From assembly GCA_947085815.1 (NCBI GenBank), contig CAMTXU010000018.1:34286-98285 (forward strand): a stretch of 64,000 nt of DNA, read 5' to 3'. This document shows positions 33,419-40,988 of this stretch, one piece after another. The notes under the pieces were generated by a model. It ran no database searches. It was given only the letters and a program-made list of their open reading frames with translations, and was not told where the DNA came from. The position numbers and the translations under genes were made by a program. How positions within the stretch are numbered: the stretch's first letter is position 1; each line of letters opens with the position of its first letter. The DNA comes from Fen-1258 sp947085815. GTDB lineage: Bacteria; Bacteroidota; Ignavibacteria; Ignavibacteriales; Melioribacteraceae.

Positions 33419-33767
33419 GTCATTCCAGCGAAAGCTGGAATCCAGTTTTTTAAATTAGATTATCGTACAAATCTTTCCATGCTGGATTGAAATCTTCAAT
33501 CAATTTAATTTTCCAAATTCTTTTCCAGGTTTTTAATCTTCTTTCCCTTAGAATCGCTGTTTTCACATCGTCAGTTTGTTCATAATAGACTAAATTTTTT
33601 ATACTGTACTTTTTAGTGAATCCCACTACTAAATCATTTTTATGTTCAAAAAACCCGGCGGATTAAATTATTTGTTACACCGATGTATAATGTACCATTT
33701 CTTTTACAAGCTAATATGTAAATATAATATGGCATTGCTTATGGATTCTGGCTTTCGCCAGAATGAC
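33419..33767 (-). mobile_element. Hairpin-flanked GIY-YIG element, copy 2
   Basis: A 349-bp unit. The left end gtcattccagcgaaagctgg... (33419-33444) and the right end (33742-33767, reading gtcattctggcgaaagccag... in reverse) are inverted copies of 26 bases with four differences. The differences come in pairs that keep each end's own hairpin (attccagc/gctggaat against attctggc/gccagaat, both with a gaaa loop), so structure rather than sequence is conserved. Opposite orientation to copy 1. Confidence 0.72.
33450..33735 (-). pseudogene. GIY-YIG small endonuclease-like gene with 1-bp frameshift
   Basis: From ATG 33733-33735: PYYIYILACKRNGTLYIGVT, NNLIRRVF then a stop, because a run of six T carries one base too many. 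Removing one T restores VFEHKNDLVVGFTKKYSIKN, LVYYEQTDDVKTAILRERR and an end at TAA 33450-33452. The restored length, 95 codons including stop, equals that of the other copy. Real inactivation or homopolymer error. Confidence 0.8.
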
Positions 33768-33780
33768 AACGTTTCATTAT

Positions 33781-36144
33781 TCACCCGCCTGTATGTTCCG
33801 TTCTTTTAATTATTTCATTTTGTAAATCTTCACCAAGATCAACAAAGTAATCGCTGTAACCGGCAACACGAACTATAAGATCCCGGTATTTTTCGGGATG
33901 CCTCTGCGCTTCCTTCAAGACTTCCGCATTAACAACATTGAATTGCATATGGTGCCCATCTAATCTAAAGTAAGTACGGATTAGCTGCAAAACTTTTTCT
34001 ATTCCTTCATCAGTTTCTAAAAAGTTTGGTGTGAATTTTTGATTGAGTAAAGTACCGCCAGTGCGCAGATGATCAATTTTAGACGCGGATTTTATTACCG
34101 AAGTCGGTCCATGAATATCGGCACCTTGTACAGGAGAAATTCCTTCGCTAACCGGCTCATGCGCATGTCTGCCGTCAGGGGTTGCGCCTAATACACTTCC
34201 AAAATAAACATGACACGTAGTTGGAAGAAGGTTAATTCTAAAATGCCCGCCTTTCGTGTTAGGTCTTCCGTCAACCGCTTTAAAATATGTTTCAAAAACT
34301 CTGCGTGTGATATCGTCGGCGTAATCATCATCGTTTCCGTATTTCGGTGTATCAAATAAAAATTTATCACGAGCATCTTTTTTGTTTTCAAAATTATTCT
34401 TGAGGAGTTCGAGCATAGCTTCCATCGAAAAATTCTTTTTATCGAATACGTTATACTTGATTGATGAAAGTGAATCGGTAATTGTTCCAAGTCCAACACC
34501 TTGAATGTAAGATGAATTGTATCTCGCGCCGCCGGCATTATAATCTTTTCCCTTATTAATACAATCATCAATAAGAATAGACAAGAAGGGAGCTGGCATA
34601 TACTCCGCATAAATTCTTTCTATTATAAGGTTGCCTTTGATTTTTATATCAATAAAATGATTAAGCTGTTTTTCGAATGCGCGGTAAAGTTCATCGAACG
34701 AGTTAAAATTGTTTGGATCGCCAGTTTGAATGCCAATCTGTTTTTCTGTGCGTGGATCGAATCCGTTGTGAAGAGTTATCTCTAAAATTTTTGGAATGTT
34801 AAAGTAGCCTGTTAGAATGTAACTCTCTTTTCCAAATGCTCCAGCTTCAACGCAGCCGCTCGCTCCGCCGCATCGTGCATCAATAATTGATTTACCCTGC
34901 CGTGTTAATTCTTGAATGATAGCATCTGTATTAAATATTGAGGGCTGTCCGTAACCTGTTCGTATTATTTTTAAAGCGCGTTTCAACAACCTATCCGAAT
35001 TTTTTTTACTCACTTGAACTATAGAACTCGGCTGAAGTAAACGCATCTCTTCTATTACATCAAGAATCATGTAAGTCATTTCGTTCGTTGCGTCTTCACC
35101 TTTATCCGTAACACCGCCAACGTTGATCAAACAAAAATCAGTGTAAGTATTGCTCTCTTGCGCAGTAACTCCAACCTTTGGCGGCGCGGGTTGATTGTTA
35201 AACTTCACCCAGAACGATTGAAGCAGTTCTCGCGCTTGCTCTTCAGTAAGTAATCCGCTATCAACATCACGTTTGTAAAATGGATAGAGATGCTGGTCGA
35301 GTCTGCCCGGATTGAATGAATCCCAGGTGTTAAGTTCTGTTGTTACACCGATGTGAACAAACCAATAGTATTGAAGCGCTTCCCAAAATGTGCGCGGCGC
35401 ATTTGCCGGAATGCGCTTACAAATTCCCGCCATCGTCTCAAGTTCGTTTTTACGCTGTATATTTTTTTCCGATTCCGCCAGTTCACTCAATTGTTTCGCG
35501 TATCTCTCCGCATAAGATATCACTGCACCGGCGGCAATATCCATAGCGCGTAATTCTTCGCGCTTTGCAAATGCTTCTCTGTCGTTATAAAAGTCCAAAT
35601 TATTAATTGATTCTTCTATCTCTTTTTTGAAATCGAGCATTCCTTTCCTGAAAATCTTGTCATCCCCCACAGTATGACCCGGTGCTCGTTGTTCCATAAA
35701 TTCTGTAAAGATTCCCGCGTTGTATGTATTGCGCCATTGTTCATCAACTTCTGCAAGAATTTTTTCGCGAATGCTTTTCCCTTTCCAGAATGGAGCAACC
35801 TCCTTCAAAATAATCTGACGTGTTTCATCACTACTTTTGAACCAAACTTTTGGTCGGTTATGAAGAATATTTAAATCTTGTTCCGAATGAATGCATAGCT
35901 CCGGATAAGTTGGAGTGGCTTTCGGCTCCGGTCCTTTTTCTCCGACAAAAAGTTCACCATCATTTATGCAAAGTTCTTTGTGTTCCAAAAGGTATTTGAA
36001 TGATAAAGCGCGTGTAACCGGTACAGAATGTTTTTGTGCTTCGCCGTTTCTATAAAATTCAGTTAAAAGTTGCGCACGTTCGTGTGAAAGTGTTGGTGTT
36101 GCATCGATAGATTGTTGCCTGAGTTTTTTTATCCTTTCGTTCAT
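33781..36144 (-). CDS. hypD: trans-4-hydroxy-L-proline dehydratase (glycyl radical enzyme)
   Basis: Oxygen-sensitive enzyme that dehydrates trans-4-hydroxy-L-proline to pyrroline-5-carboxylate. I start it at ATG 36142-36144 (MNERIKKLRQQSID), one base after the activase stop with ggagga just upstream; 787 residues. Thiyl-radical Cys431 with Glu433 in SGCVEAGAFGKE, and the glycyl radical at G762 in RVAGYSDYF. The segments FTEFMEQRAPGHTV, MYW-like YYWFVHIGVTTELNTWDSF, KFNNQPAPPKVG and KYGNDDDYAD match the characterised Clostridioides HypD much more closely than pyruvate formate-lyase or glycerol dehydratase. Product P5C can be taken by PruA in this window. Confidence 0.92.
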   Translation of the reverse strand: MNERIKKLRQQSIDATPTLSHERAQLLTEFYRNGEAQKHSVPVTRALSFKYLLEHKELCINDGELFVGEKGPEPKATPTYPELCIHSEQDLNILHNRPKVWFKSSDETRQIILKEVAPFWKGKSIREKILAEVDEQWRNTYNAGIFTEFMEQRAPGHTVGDDKIFRKGMLDFKKEIEESINNLDFYNDREAFAKREELRAMDIAAGAVISYAERYAKQLSELAESEKNIQRKNELETMAGICKRIPANAPRTFWEALQYYWFVHIGVTTELNTWDSFNPGRLDQHLYPFYKRDVDSGLLTEEQARELLQSFWVKFNNQPAPPKVGVTAQESNTYTDFCLINVGGVTDKGEDATNEMTYMILDVIEEMRLLQPSSIVQVSKKNSDRLLKRALKIIRTGYGQPSIFNTDAIIQELTRQGKSIIDARCGGASGCVEAGAFGKESYILTGYFNIPKILEITLHNGFDPRTEKQIGIQTGDPNNFNSFDELYRAFEKQLNHFIDIKIKGNLIIERIYAEYMPAPFLSILIDDCINKGKDYNAGGARYNSSYIQGVGLGTITDSLSSIKYNVFDKKNFSMEAMLELLKNNFENKKDARDKFLFDTPKYGNDDDYADDITRRVFETYFKAVDGRPNTKGGHFRINLLPTTCHVYFGSVLGATPDGRHAHEPVSEGISPVQGADIHGPTSVIKSASKIDHLRTGGTLLNQKFTPNFLETDEGIEKVLQLIRTYFRLDGHHMQFNVVNAEVLKEAQRHPEKYRDLIVRVAGYSDYFVDLGEDLQNEIIKRTEHTGG

Positions 36145-36145
36145 T

Positions 36146-36952
36146 TCATCCTCCAATTCTAATCGGAATGCCAAGTTGCGAGAATCTATTCTTTAATTCG
36201 TTCATATATTCTTTTGTAGGCGGAATGAGATCAATTACTTTGTTCTGAATCTTCATCCGTTCGTATTTCGATTTTGCCGTTGCGTGAAAAGGAAGCAGAT
36301 CAATTTCTTGTATGTTCTTAAGTTCTGAGATGAATGAAATAGTCTGGGATAAATTCTTCTCCGTATCTGTTAGAGTTGGAATAATGGGAAGCCGCAAAAT
36401 TATTTTTTTGCCGCGATCTGAAAGTTCTTTTAGATTTTCATGGATCAGTTTATTTGACACACCACAATATTCATAGTGAATCTTATCTTCAATCAGTTTC
36501 AAATCGTAAAGAAAAGTATCCGTAACATCATAAATTTTTTCGAAGTCTGAATATGGAGCATAGCCTGTAGTATCAATTGCGGTATTGATCTCTTTCCTTT
36601 TGCATTCGGCAAGAAGCGAGTGAAGAAAATTTACTTGAAGCATCGGCTCACCACCGGAAAATGTTGCCCCGCCTTTAGATTCTTCATAGAAGGGAAAATC
36701 TTTTTCGATTTCGCGGGTTACTTCATCAACGGAGACTTGATAACCAACCATATTTCGTTGAGACGAATCATGAGAAAGATTCCATCGAAATGAGCAATTA
36801 TCAATTTTTTCCGGTTCGCCTCTTTGACTTTCAGGATTATGACACCACCAGCAGGTTAAGGGACATCCTTTTAGGAAAACAGTGGTGCGGATACCCGGTC
36901 CATCATTGACCGAAAATTTTTTTATATCGAAAATGTAACCTTTATCTCGCAA
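36146..36952 (-). CDS. hypE: Glycyl-radical enzyme activating protein (HypE-like radical SAM)
   Basis: Radical SAM activase that places the glycyl radical on HypD. 268 residues; cluster ligands C30, C34 and C37 in GCPLTCWWCHNPES, SAM-binding ATFSGGEPMLQ, and the DTTGYAPYSD and LYDLKLIED segments. Most activases of this group carry a ferredoxin-like insert with eight cysteines for two further Fe-S clusters; here the insert after the cluster (IDNCSFRWNLSHDSSQRNMV) has only one cysteine, so those clusters are absent. It is immediately upstream of hypD, whose ribosome-binding site lies within its last codons. Confidence 0.9.
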   Translation of the reverse strand: MRDKGYIFDIKKFSVNDGPGIRTTVFLKGCPLTCWWCHNPESQRGEPEKIDNCSFRWNLSHDSSQRNMVGYQVSVDEVTREIEKDFPFYEESKGGATFSGGEPMLQVNFLHSLLAECKRKEINTAIDTTGYAPYSDFEKIYDVTDTFLYDLKLIEDKIHYEYCGVSNKLIHENLKELSDRGKKIILRLPIIPTLTDTEKNLSQTISFISELKNIQEIDLLPFHATAKSKYERMKIQNKVIDLIPPTKEYMNELKNRFSQLGIPIRIGG

Positions 36953-37290
36953 GTATAGTGCAATGTTGTTATGTTTTTATGCGGTTAATATAATCGAATG
37001 ATGAGTAAAGAGAAAGGATGAGTCAGCATGCTTTGTTATAGCTTTGTAAGCAAATTAATAATAAATCGGTCGTTTAAATATTTAAACGAGTTCAACTTAT
37101 TGAATCATGATACGCGATAATTAATCGAATTTGATGAAATTTGGATCATAGTCTGCAACAATATTTAGAAAACAGAAAAGTTTGTTGAAAAAACAAGTCT
37201 TGACTATAAACTTTCCAAGTAATAAATTCGATCATCAAGTTAGAAACTTAATTGAACTCAACGCGGTAGAAATGAGTTTATTTTAAATAA
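36953..37290. other. Non-coding stretch with an 18-bp perfect palindrome
   Basis: 338 bases between divergent hypE and the small gene at 37291. The perfect palindrome cgtttaaatatttaaacg lies at 37071-37088 and could bind a dimeric regulator or form a weak hairpin. The rest is AT-rich, with no frame worth calling. Confidence 0.55.
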
Positions 37291-37509
37291 ATGAAAGTAA
37301 TAGCTATGCAAAACGCAGATAAAACAAATGAGTTGCTAGAATCATATGAGGAATTACAGAAAAAGGCAATAAAAATCTACCCAACTCTTCAAGAGACCTT
37401 GGAGACTTTCAATTCTACTCGTATTGAAACAGAAGACTACGTGAATTTTGTTAATTTATTAAAAGATAATCCTCTTCCGACAGCTTCAAATAATACAAGT
37501 ATTTCATAG
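37291..37509 (+). CDS. Small protein preceding SDH-type protease-fold gene
   Basis: 72 residues (possibly 67 from the second Met, MQNADKTNELLESYEELQKK). Acidic and mostly helical in appearance, no signal or membrane segment; the C-terminus is Ser/Thr/Asn-rich (PLPTASNNTSIS). It ends with TAG exactly before the ATG of the next gene, so the two are surely co-translated and are likely partners. I do not recognise a family and give no function. Confidence 0.65.
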   Translation: MKVIAMQNADKTNELLESYEELQKKAIKIYPTLQETLETFNSTRIETEDYVNFVNLLKDNPLPTASNNTSIS

Positions 37510-38457
37510 ATGCCAACCTGGGGACAGATATTAAACGAGATAAATGAGGCTATCAGGAATAATAATCCTACAGCGTTCGATACTATAAGAAATAAATATC
37601 TTCAGGAACTTTCATTATACACTAAAAGAAATGTTATCGTCTATGCTTCACGCTGGACAAGCGGCGATGTTCCTGCCAATTTGATTTCCATTAATGATGA
37701 GGATATTCAAGCATTCATGGAGGCAATCCATGGGCTTAAGGGAAGAGAATTAGATTTAATCCTTCATACTGGTGGCGGTTCTGCAGAAGCTGCAGATGCC
37801 ATCGTGACTTATCTTCGACAAAAATTTGATCATATTAGAGTTATTATTCCACAAGCAGCTATGTCTGCAGGTACCATGCTAAGCTGTTGTGCAGATGAAA
37901 TAATAATGGGGAATCATTCATTCATCGGGCCAATAGATCCTCAATTCATTTTAAATACAGCTGTGGGTATGCAAGCAGTTCCTGCGCATGCGATTATACA
38001 GCAATTTAAGAAAGCTCAAGAAGATTGTGCCACTAATCCTAGAAATCTAAACTCTTGGTTGCCAATGCTTGGTCAATACGGACCAGCATTACTAATTCAG
38101 TGTCAAAATCAAATCGATTTTGGTCGAGAGTTAGTGAAAAATTGGTTAGGTAATTTTATGTTTAATAAAGATGATGGCGGAAAGTCCGAATTTATTTCAG
38201 AGTATTTATCAAATCATGATAATTTTAAGACACACGGAAAACATATAAACATTGAAAAAGCAAAAGAAATTGGGTTAAAAATTATTGATCTAGAATCAGA
38301 TGAAACTTTACAAGAGAAAATATTATCTGCTTTTCATGCCACTATGCATACATTTCAGACTAATTCCGTCAAATTAACTTGTAATCAAAACGGTAATGCG
38401 TTTATAAAACGCATTACTATGCCGACGATACCTGCTATTATAAGACCACCACAATAA
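37510..38457 (+). CDS. SDH-family ClpP/crotonase-fold serine protease
   Basis: 315 residues of the 'serine dehydrogenase proteinase' family (SppA/ClpP-like fold). Family landmarks: RNVIVYASRWTSGDVPANLI, DLILHTGGGSAEAADAIVTY (oxyanion-type glycines), the nucleophile S119 in AAMSAGTML, and MGNHSFIGPIDPQF with the catalytic Lys/His region in KAQEDCATNP. No signal peptide or N-terminal membrane anchor, unlike SppA, so it is probably cytosolic or peripherally membrane-bound. Its substrates are unknown. Paired end to end with the 72-residue gene, in a two-gene unit standing apart from its neighbours. Confidence 0.82.
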   Translation: MPTWGQILNEINEAIRNNNPTAFDTIRNKYLQELSLYTKRNVIVYASRWTSGDVPANLISINDEDIQAFMEAIHGLKGRELDLILHTGGGSAEAADAIVTYLRQKFDHIRVIIPQAAMSAGTMLSCCADEIIMGNHSFIGPIDPQFILNTAVGMQAVPAHAIIQQFKKAQEDCATNPRNLNSWLPMLGQYGPALLIQCQNQIDFGRELVKNWLGNFMFNKDDGGKSEFISEYLSNHDNFKTHGKHINIEKAKEIGLKIIDLESDETLQEKILSAFHATMHTFQTNSVKLTCNQNGNAFIKRITMPTIPAIIRPPQ

Positions 38458-38494
38458 TGCACTCGTGTTTACTATTCGATAATTTTTACTTCTT

Positions 38495-39436
38495 TCAGTC
38501 TGAAAGCACAAAAGTCTGTCCAATCTCATCTAACCCGATTTGCAAATTATAGTCTGGTGCAGAACGTTTCATCCAATCTATTGCCTCGTTGAACGGTTCC
38601 TGGCTTTGGTTGAAAGTCTTGGTATGAATCGGGATAAAATATTTTGCTTTGATTTCACTTGCCATCTGCAACGCCTGTTCAGGATTGCAATGATTTCTAA
38701 TCCAAGGATTATACGCACCGATAGGCATAATTGCTATATCAATATTTTCATCTATCAGTGGATGAAGTTTATCATGAAGAGACATATCGCCGCCGAATAA
38801 AACTTTTTTGTTTTTGTATTCGATCAGATATGAATTGTAACTTCTTCCGTCATTTATGTACCCGCGCGACCGATCTTTTTCCCAGGGATAGCGCCAACCA
38901 AAATGTTTTACTTCGTTCGCTCTGAATCGAATATCTTGAATTATTAGCTCATCATTCCAATCCATAACATGTAGAGATTTCCACGGCAGTTCATCAATTA
39001 CATCTTTTGTTAGATAAGCAGTAATAACATCAATCTGATTCGGATATTTTTTTGTAAATGCTTTTAATGTAGAAAAATCCATATGATCCATATGCGCGTG
39101 TGAAAGAAGAACTATATCCGGTTTTGGGAATTCACTTATCTCTAATGCCGGAGGAGTTATACGTGAAGGCCCGATTACTCCACCAAAAAATGAAACACCA
39201 ATCCGCTCGAATAGAACTGGATCTGTCAAAATCCATTTCCCGAAAAAATTAATGAGCACGGTTGAGTGACCTATCCATGCTAAAGTTAACTTATCATCTT
39301 TCCAGTTATGTAGTTCAGGTTTGTGATTAAGTCTAACAGTTGTTTTGGCTTTGGAATCGGAGTTTAGAAAAAGAGGGGCGAGCAAAGTTGCGGCTGTGGC
39401 AAATAAACTTTTCTTTATAAATTCTTTTCGTTTCAT
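38495..39436 (-). CDS. MBL-fold metal-dependent hydrolase (NAPE-PLD/UlaG-like)
   Basis: 313 residues. The metal-binding HxHxDH motif is SHAHMDHMD near 112-120, with further ligands in KVLFGGDMSLHDK and FIPIHTKTFN; the TLAWIGHSTVLINFFGKWIL start of the domain is typical of the N-acyl-phosphatidylethanolamine phospholipase D/UlaG branch. An N-terminal KRKEFIKKSLFATAATLLAP stretch looks like an export signal (weakly Tat-like, only one Arg in the pair position), so the enzyme probably works in the periplasm. Substrate not predictable. Confidence 0.82.
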   Translation of the reverse strand: MKRKEFIKKSLFATAATLLAPLFLNSDSKAKTTVRLNHKPELHNWKDDKLTLAWIGHSTVLINFFGKWILTDPVLFERIGVSFFGGVIGPSRITPPALEISEFPKPDIVLLSHAHMDHMDFSTLKAFTKKYPNQIDVITAYLTKDVIDELPWKSLHVMDWNDELIIQDIRFRANEVKHFGWRYPWEKDRSRGYINDGRSYNSYLIEYKNKKVLFGGDMSLHDKLHPLIDENIDIAIMPIGAYNPWIRNHCNPEQALQMASEIKAKYFIPIHTKTFNQSQEPFNEAIDWMKRSAPDYNLQIGLDEIGQTFVLSD

Positions 39437-39515
39437 GAAATTCTAAACATAGAAAAGAGATAAAAAATTCAAATCGTTCTTTTGTAAGTAGCTGTCCATT
39501 CGCGCGGCAGGTAGT

Positions 39516-39971
39516 TCAATCTATTACAATCTTATTAGAGAGTTCATTTGAATCGCCCGATTTAATCGGAAAATGTTCGGAAAGAATTTTGCCAACTCTT
39601 TCAATGCCCCAAATTAGTCCGTCGCAAAATTTTCCATTTTGAAATTGTGATTGAATTTCATCGCGAACAGTATCCCATGCAACTTGACCGACTATTTTAT
39701 CTATTCCACTATCGGCGAGAATATAAAATTCTTTTTCAGAAAGAAGCAGATATAAAAGAATGCCGGTTTTGTCAATCGTTGCGTGCATGTTCAGTTTATG
39801 AAATTCCTTCTCTGCCAATTGACGTATATTTTTCTTGCTATCAAGAAAACTTTTTTTCTCCTTTACAGCAATTCGAATTTCTCCGGAAGTTGTCCTCTCG
39901 GCTTCCTTTATTTTGTTTGAGATGCGTAGAAAATCATCGTCGGAGAAATATTGATAGATTAATTTGTCCAT
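39516..39971 (-). CDS. TPM-domain protein (putative membrane-associated phosphatase fold)
   Basis: 151 residues from ATG 39969-39971 (MDKLIYQYFSDDDFLRISNK), which has aaagga upstream; the longer frame start at 40067 is unlikely. The single TPM domain is recognised by AERTTSGEIRIAVKEKKSF, TGILLYLLLSEKEFYILADS, GIDKIVGQVAWD and the final DGLIWGIERVGKILSEHFP. In related bacteria such genes often neighbour LemA genes, but none is seen here. Role unknown; divergently transcribed from gpmA. Confidence 0.8.
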   Translation of the reverse strand: MDKLIYQYFSDDDFLRISNKIKEAERTTSGEIRIAVKEKKSFLDSKKNIRQLAEKEFHKLNMHATIDKTGILLYLLLSEKEFYILADSGIDKIVGQVAWDTVRDEIQSQFQNGKFCDGLIWGIERVGKILSEHFPIKSGDSNELSNKIVID

Positions 39972-40086
39972 GGCTTTAGTTCCTTTGAAACAAAGATAAT
40001 AGATGAAGCTATCAAATGAAACCATCCTCTTTTCGAATTTTATTATATTTGCACAAGCAATTATCAACTAAAAACGGAAATCAAAA

Positions 40087-40833
40087 ATGTACAAAGTAGT
40101 TTTGTTGAGACACGGCGAAAGCGAATGGAACAAATTAAATTTATTTACTGGCTGGACGGATGTAGATCTTTCGGAAAAAGGATTGGAAGAAGCTAATCAA
40201 GCCGGAATAGTTCTAAAGCAGAAAGGATATACGTTCGATATCGCATTCACATCGGTTCTAAAGCGCGCAATAAGAACATTAAATATAACGCTTGAGGAAT
40301 TAGACTTGTTGTGGATTCCGGTTGTAAAATCGTGGCGTTTGAATGAAAGACATTACGGCGCACTTCAAGGATTGAATAAAGCTGAGACCGCTGAAAAATA
40401 TGGCAACGAGAAAGTGAAAATTTGGAGACGAAGTTACGATGTTTCTCCTCCGGCACTTGAAGAAAATGATGATCGTTTTCCCGGTAAAGATCCTCGCTAT
40501 GCTGATCTTGATAAGAAAGATATTCCTTTAACAGAAAGTTTGAAATTAACGGTGGACAGATTTCTACCATATTGGCATGATACAATTGCACCGGAAATTA
40601 AAAGCGGTAAACGTGTAATCATTGCCGCACATGGAAACAGCTTGCGCGCTCTTGTAAAATATCTGGACAACATTTCTGAAGCTGAAATTACCGAACTTAA
40701 TATTCCGACGGGTGTTCCGTTAGTATATGAACTTGATAAAGATTTGAAACCGATAAAGCATTATTATCTAGGCGATCAGGAAGCTATCAGTGCGGCTATT
40801 AATGCGGTAGCAAAACAGACTGAGAAAAAATAG
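40087..40833 (+). CDS. gpmA: 2,3-bisphosphoglycerate-dependent phosphoglycerate mutase
   Basis: Interconverts 3- and 2-phosphoglycerate in glycolysis through a phosphohistidine. RHGE at 8-11 holds the phosphorylated H9; the substrate loop SEWNKLNLFTGWTDVDLSEK, the WRLNERHYGALQGLNKAETA region and HGNSLRALVKYLD are the dPGM signatures. 248 residues, normal length. Single gene by spacing, with a short promoter region shared with the divergent TPM gene. Confidence 0.96.
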   Translation: MYKVVLLRHGESEWNKLNLFTGWTDVDLSEKGLEEANQAGIVLKQKGYTFDIAFTSVLKRAIRTLNITLEELDLLWIPVVKSWRLNERHYGALQGLNKAETAEKYGNEKVKIWRRSYDVSPPALEENDDRFPGKDPRYADLDKKDIPLTESLKLTVDRFLPYWHDTIAPEIKSGKRVIIAAHGNSLRALVKYLDNISEAEITELNIPTGVPLVYELDKDLKPIKHYYLGDQEAISAAINAVAKQTEKK

Positions 40834-40988
40834 AATTGATTTTGAAAATAATTCTCTACCGATTTTGAGCAAAGCGGGCAAGTATTTGCTATTGCATACT
40901 AAGAAGAGAAAAATTATTATTGCATCAACGAAAAGGAGAAAACATAGTTATTTCTACAATAACTAAAACACATTCAGAAGGAAGTTTT

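Noticed and set aside
33394..33423. Longer start for the Xaa-Pro aminopeptidase at 33423
   Set aside because: The added codons come from the edge of the hairpin element, and ATG 33393 has its own gaaggaaa site.
36145..36174. Longer HypD start overlapping hypE by 29 bases
   Set aside because: The ggagga site and ATG 36144 fit the family N-terminus; the extra residues are hypE codons read in another frame.
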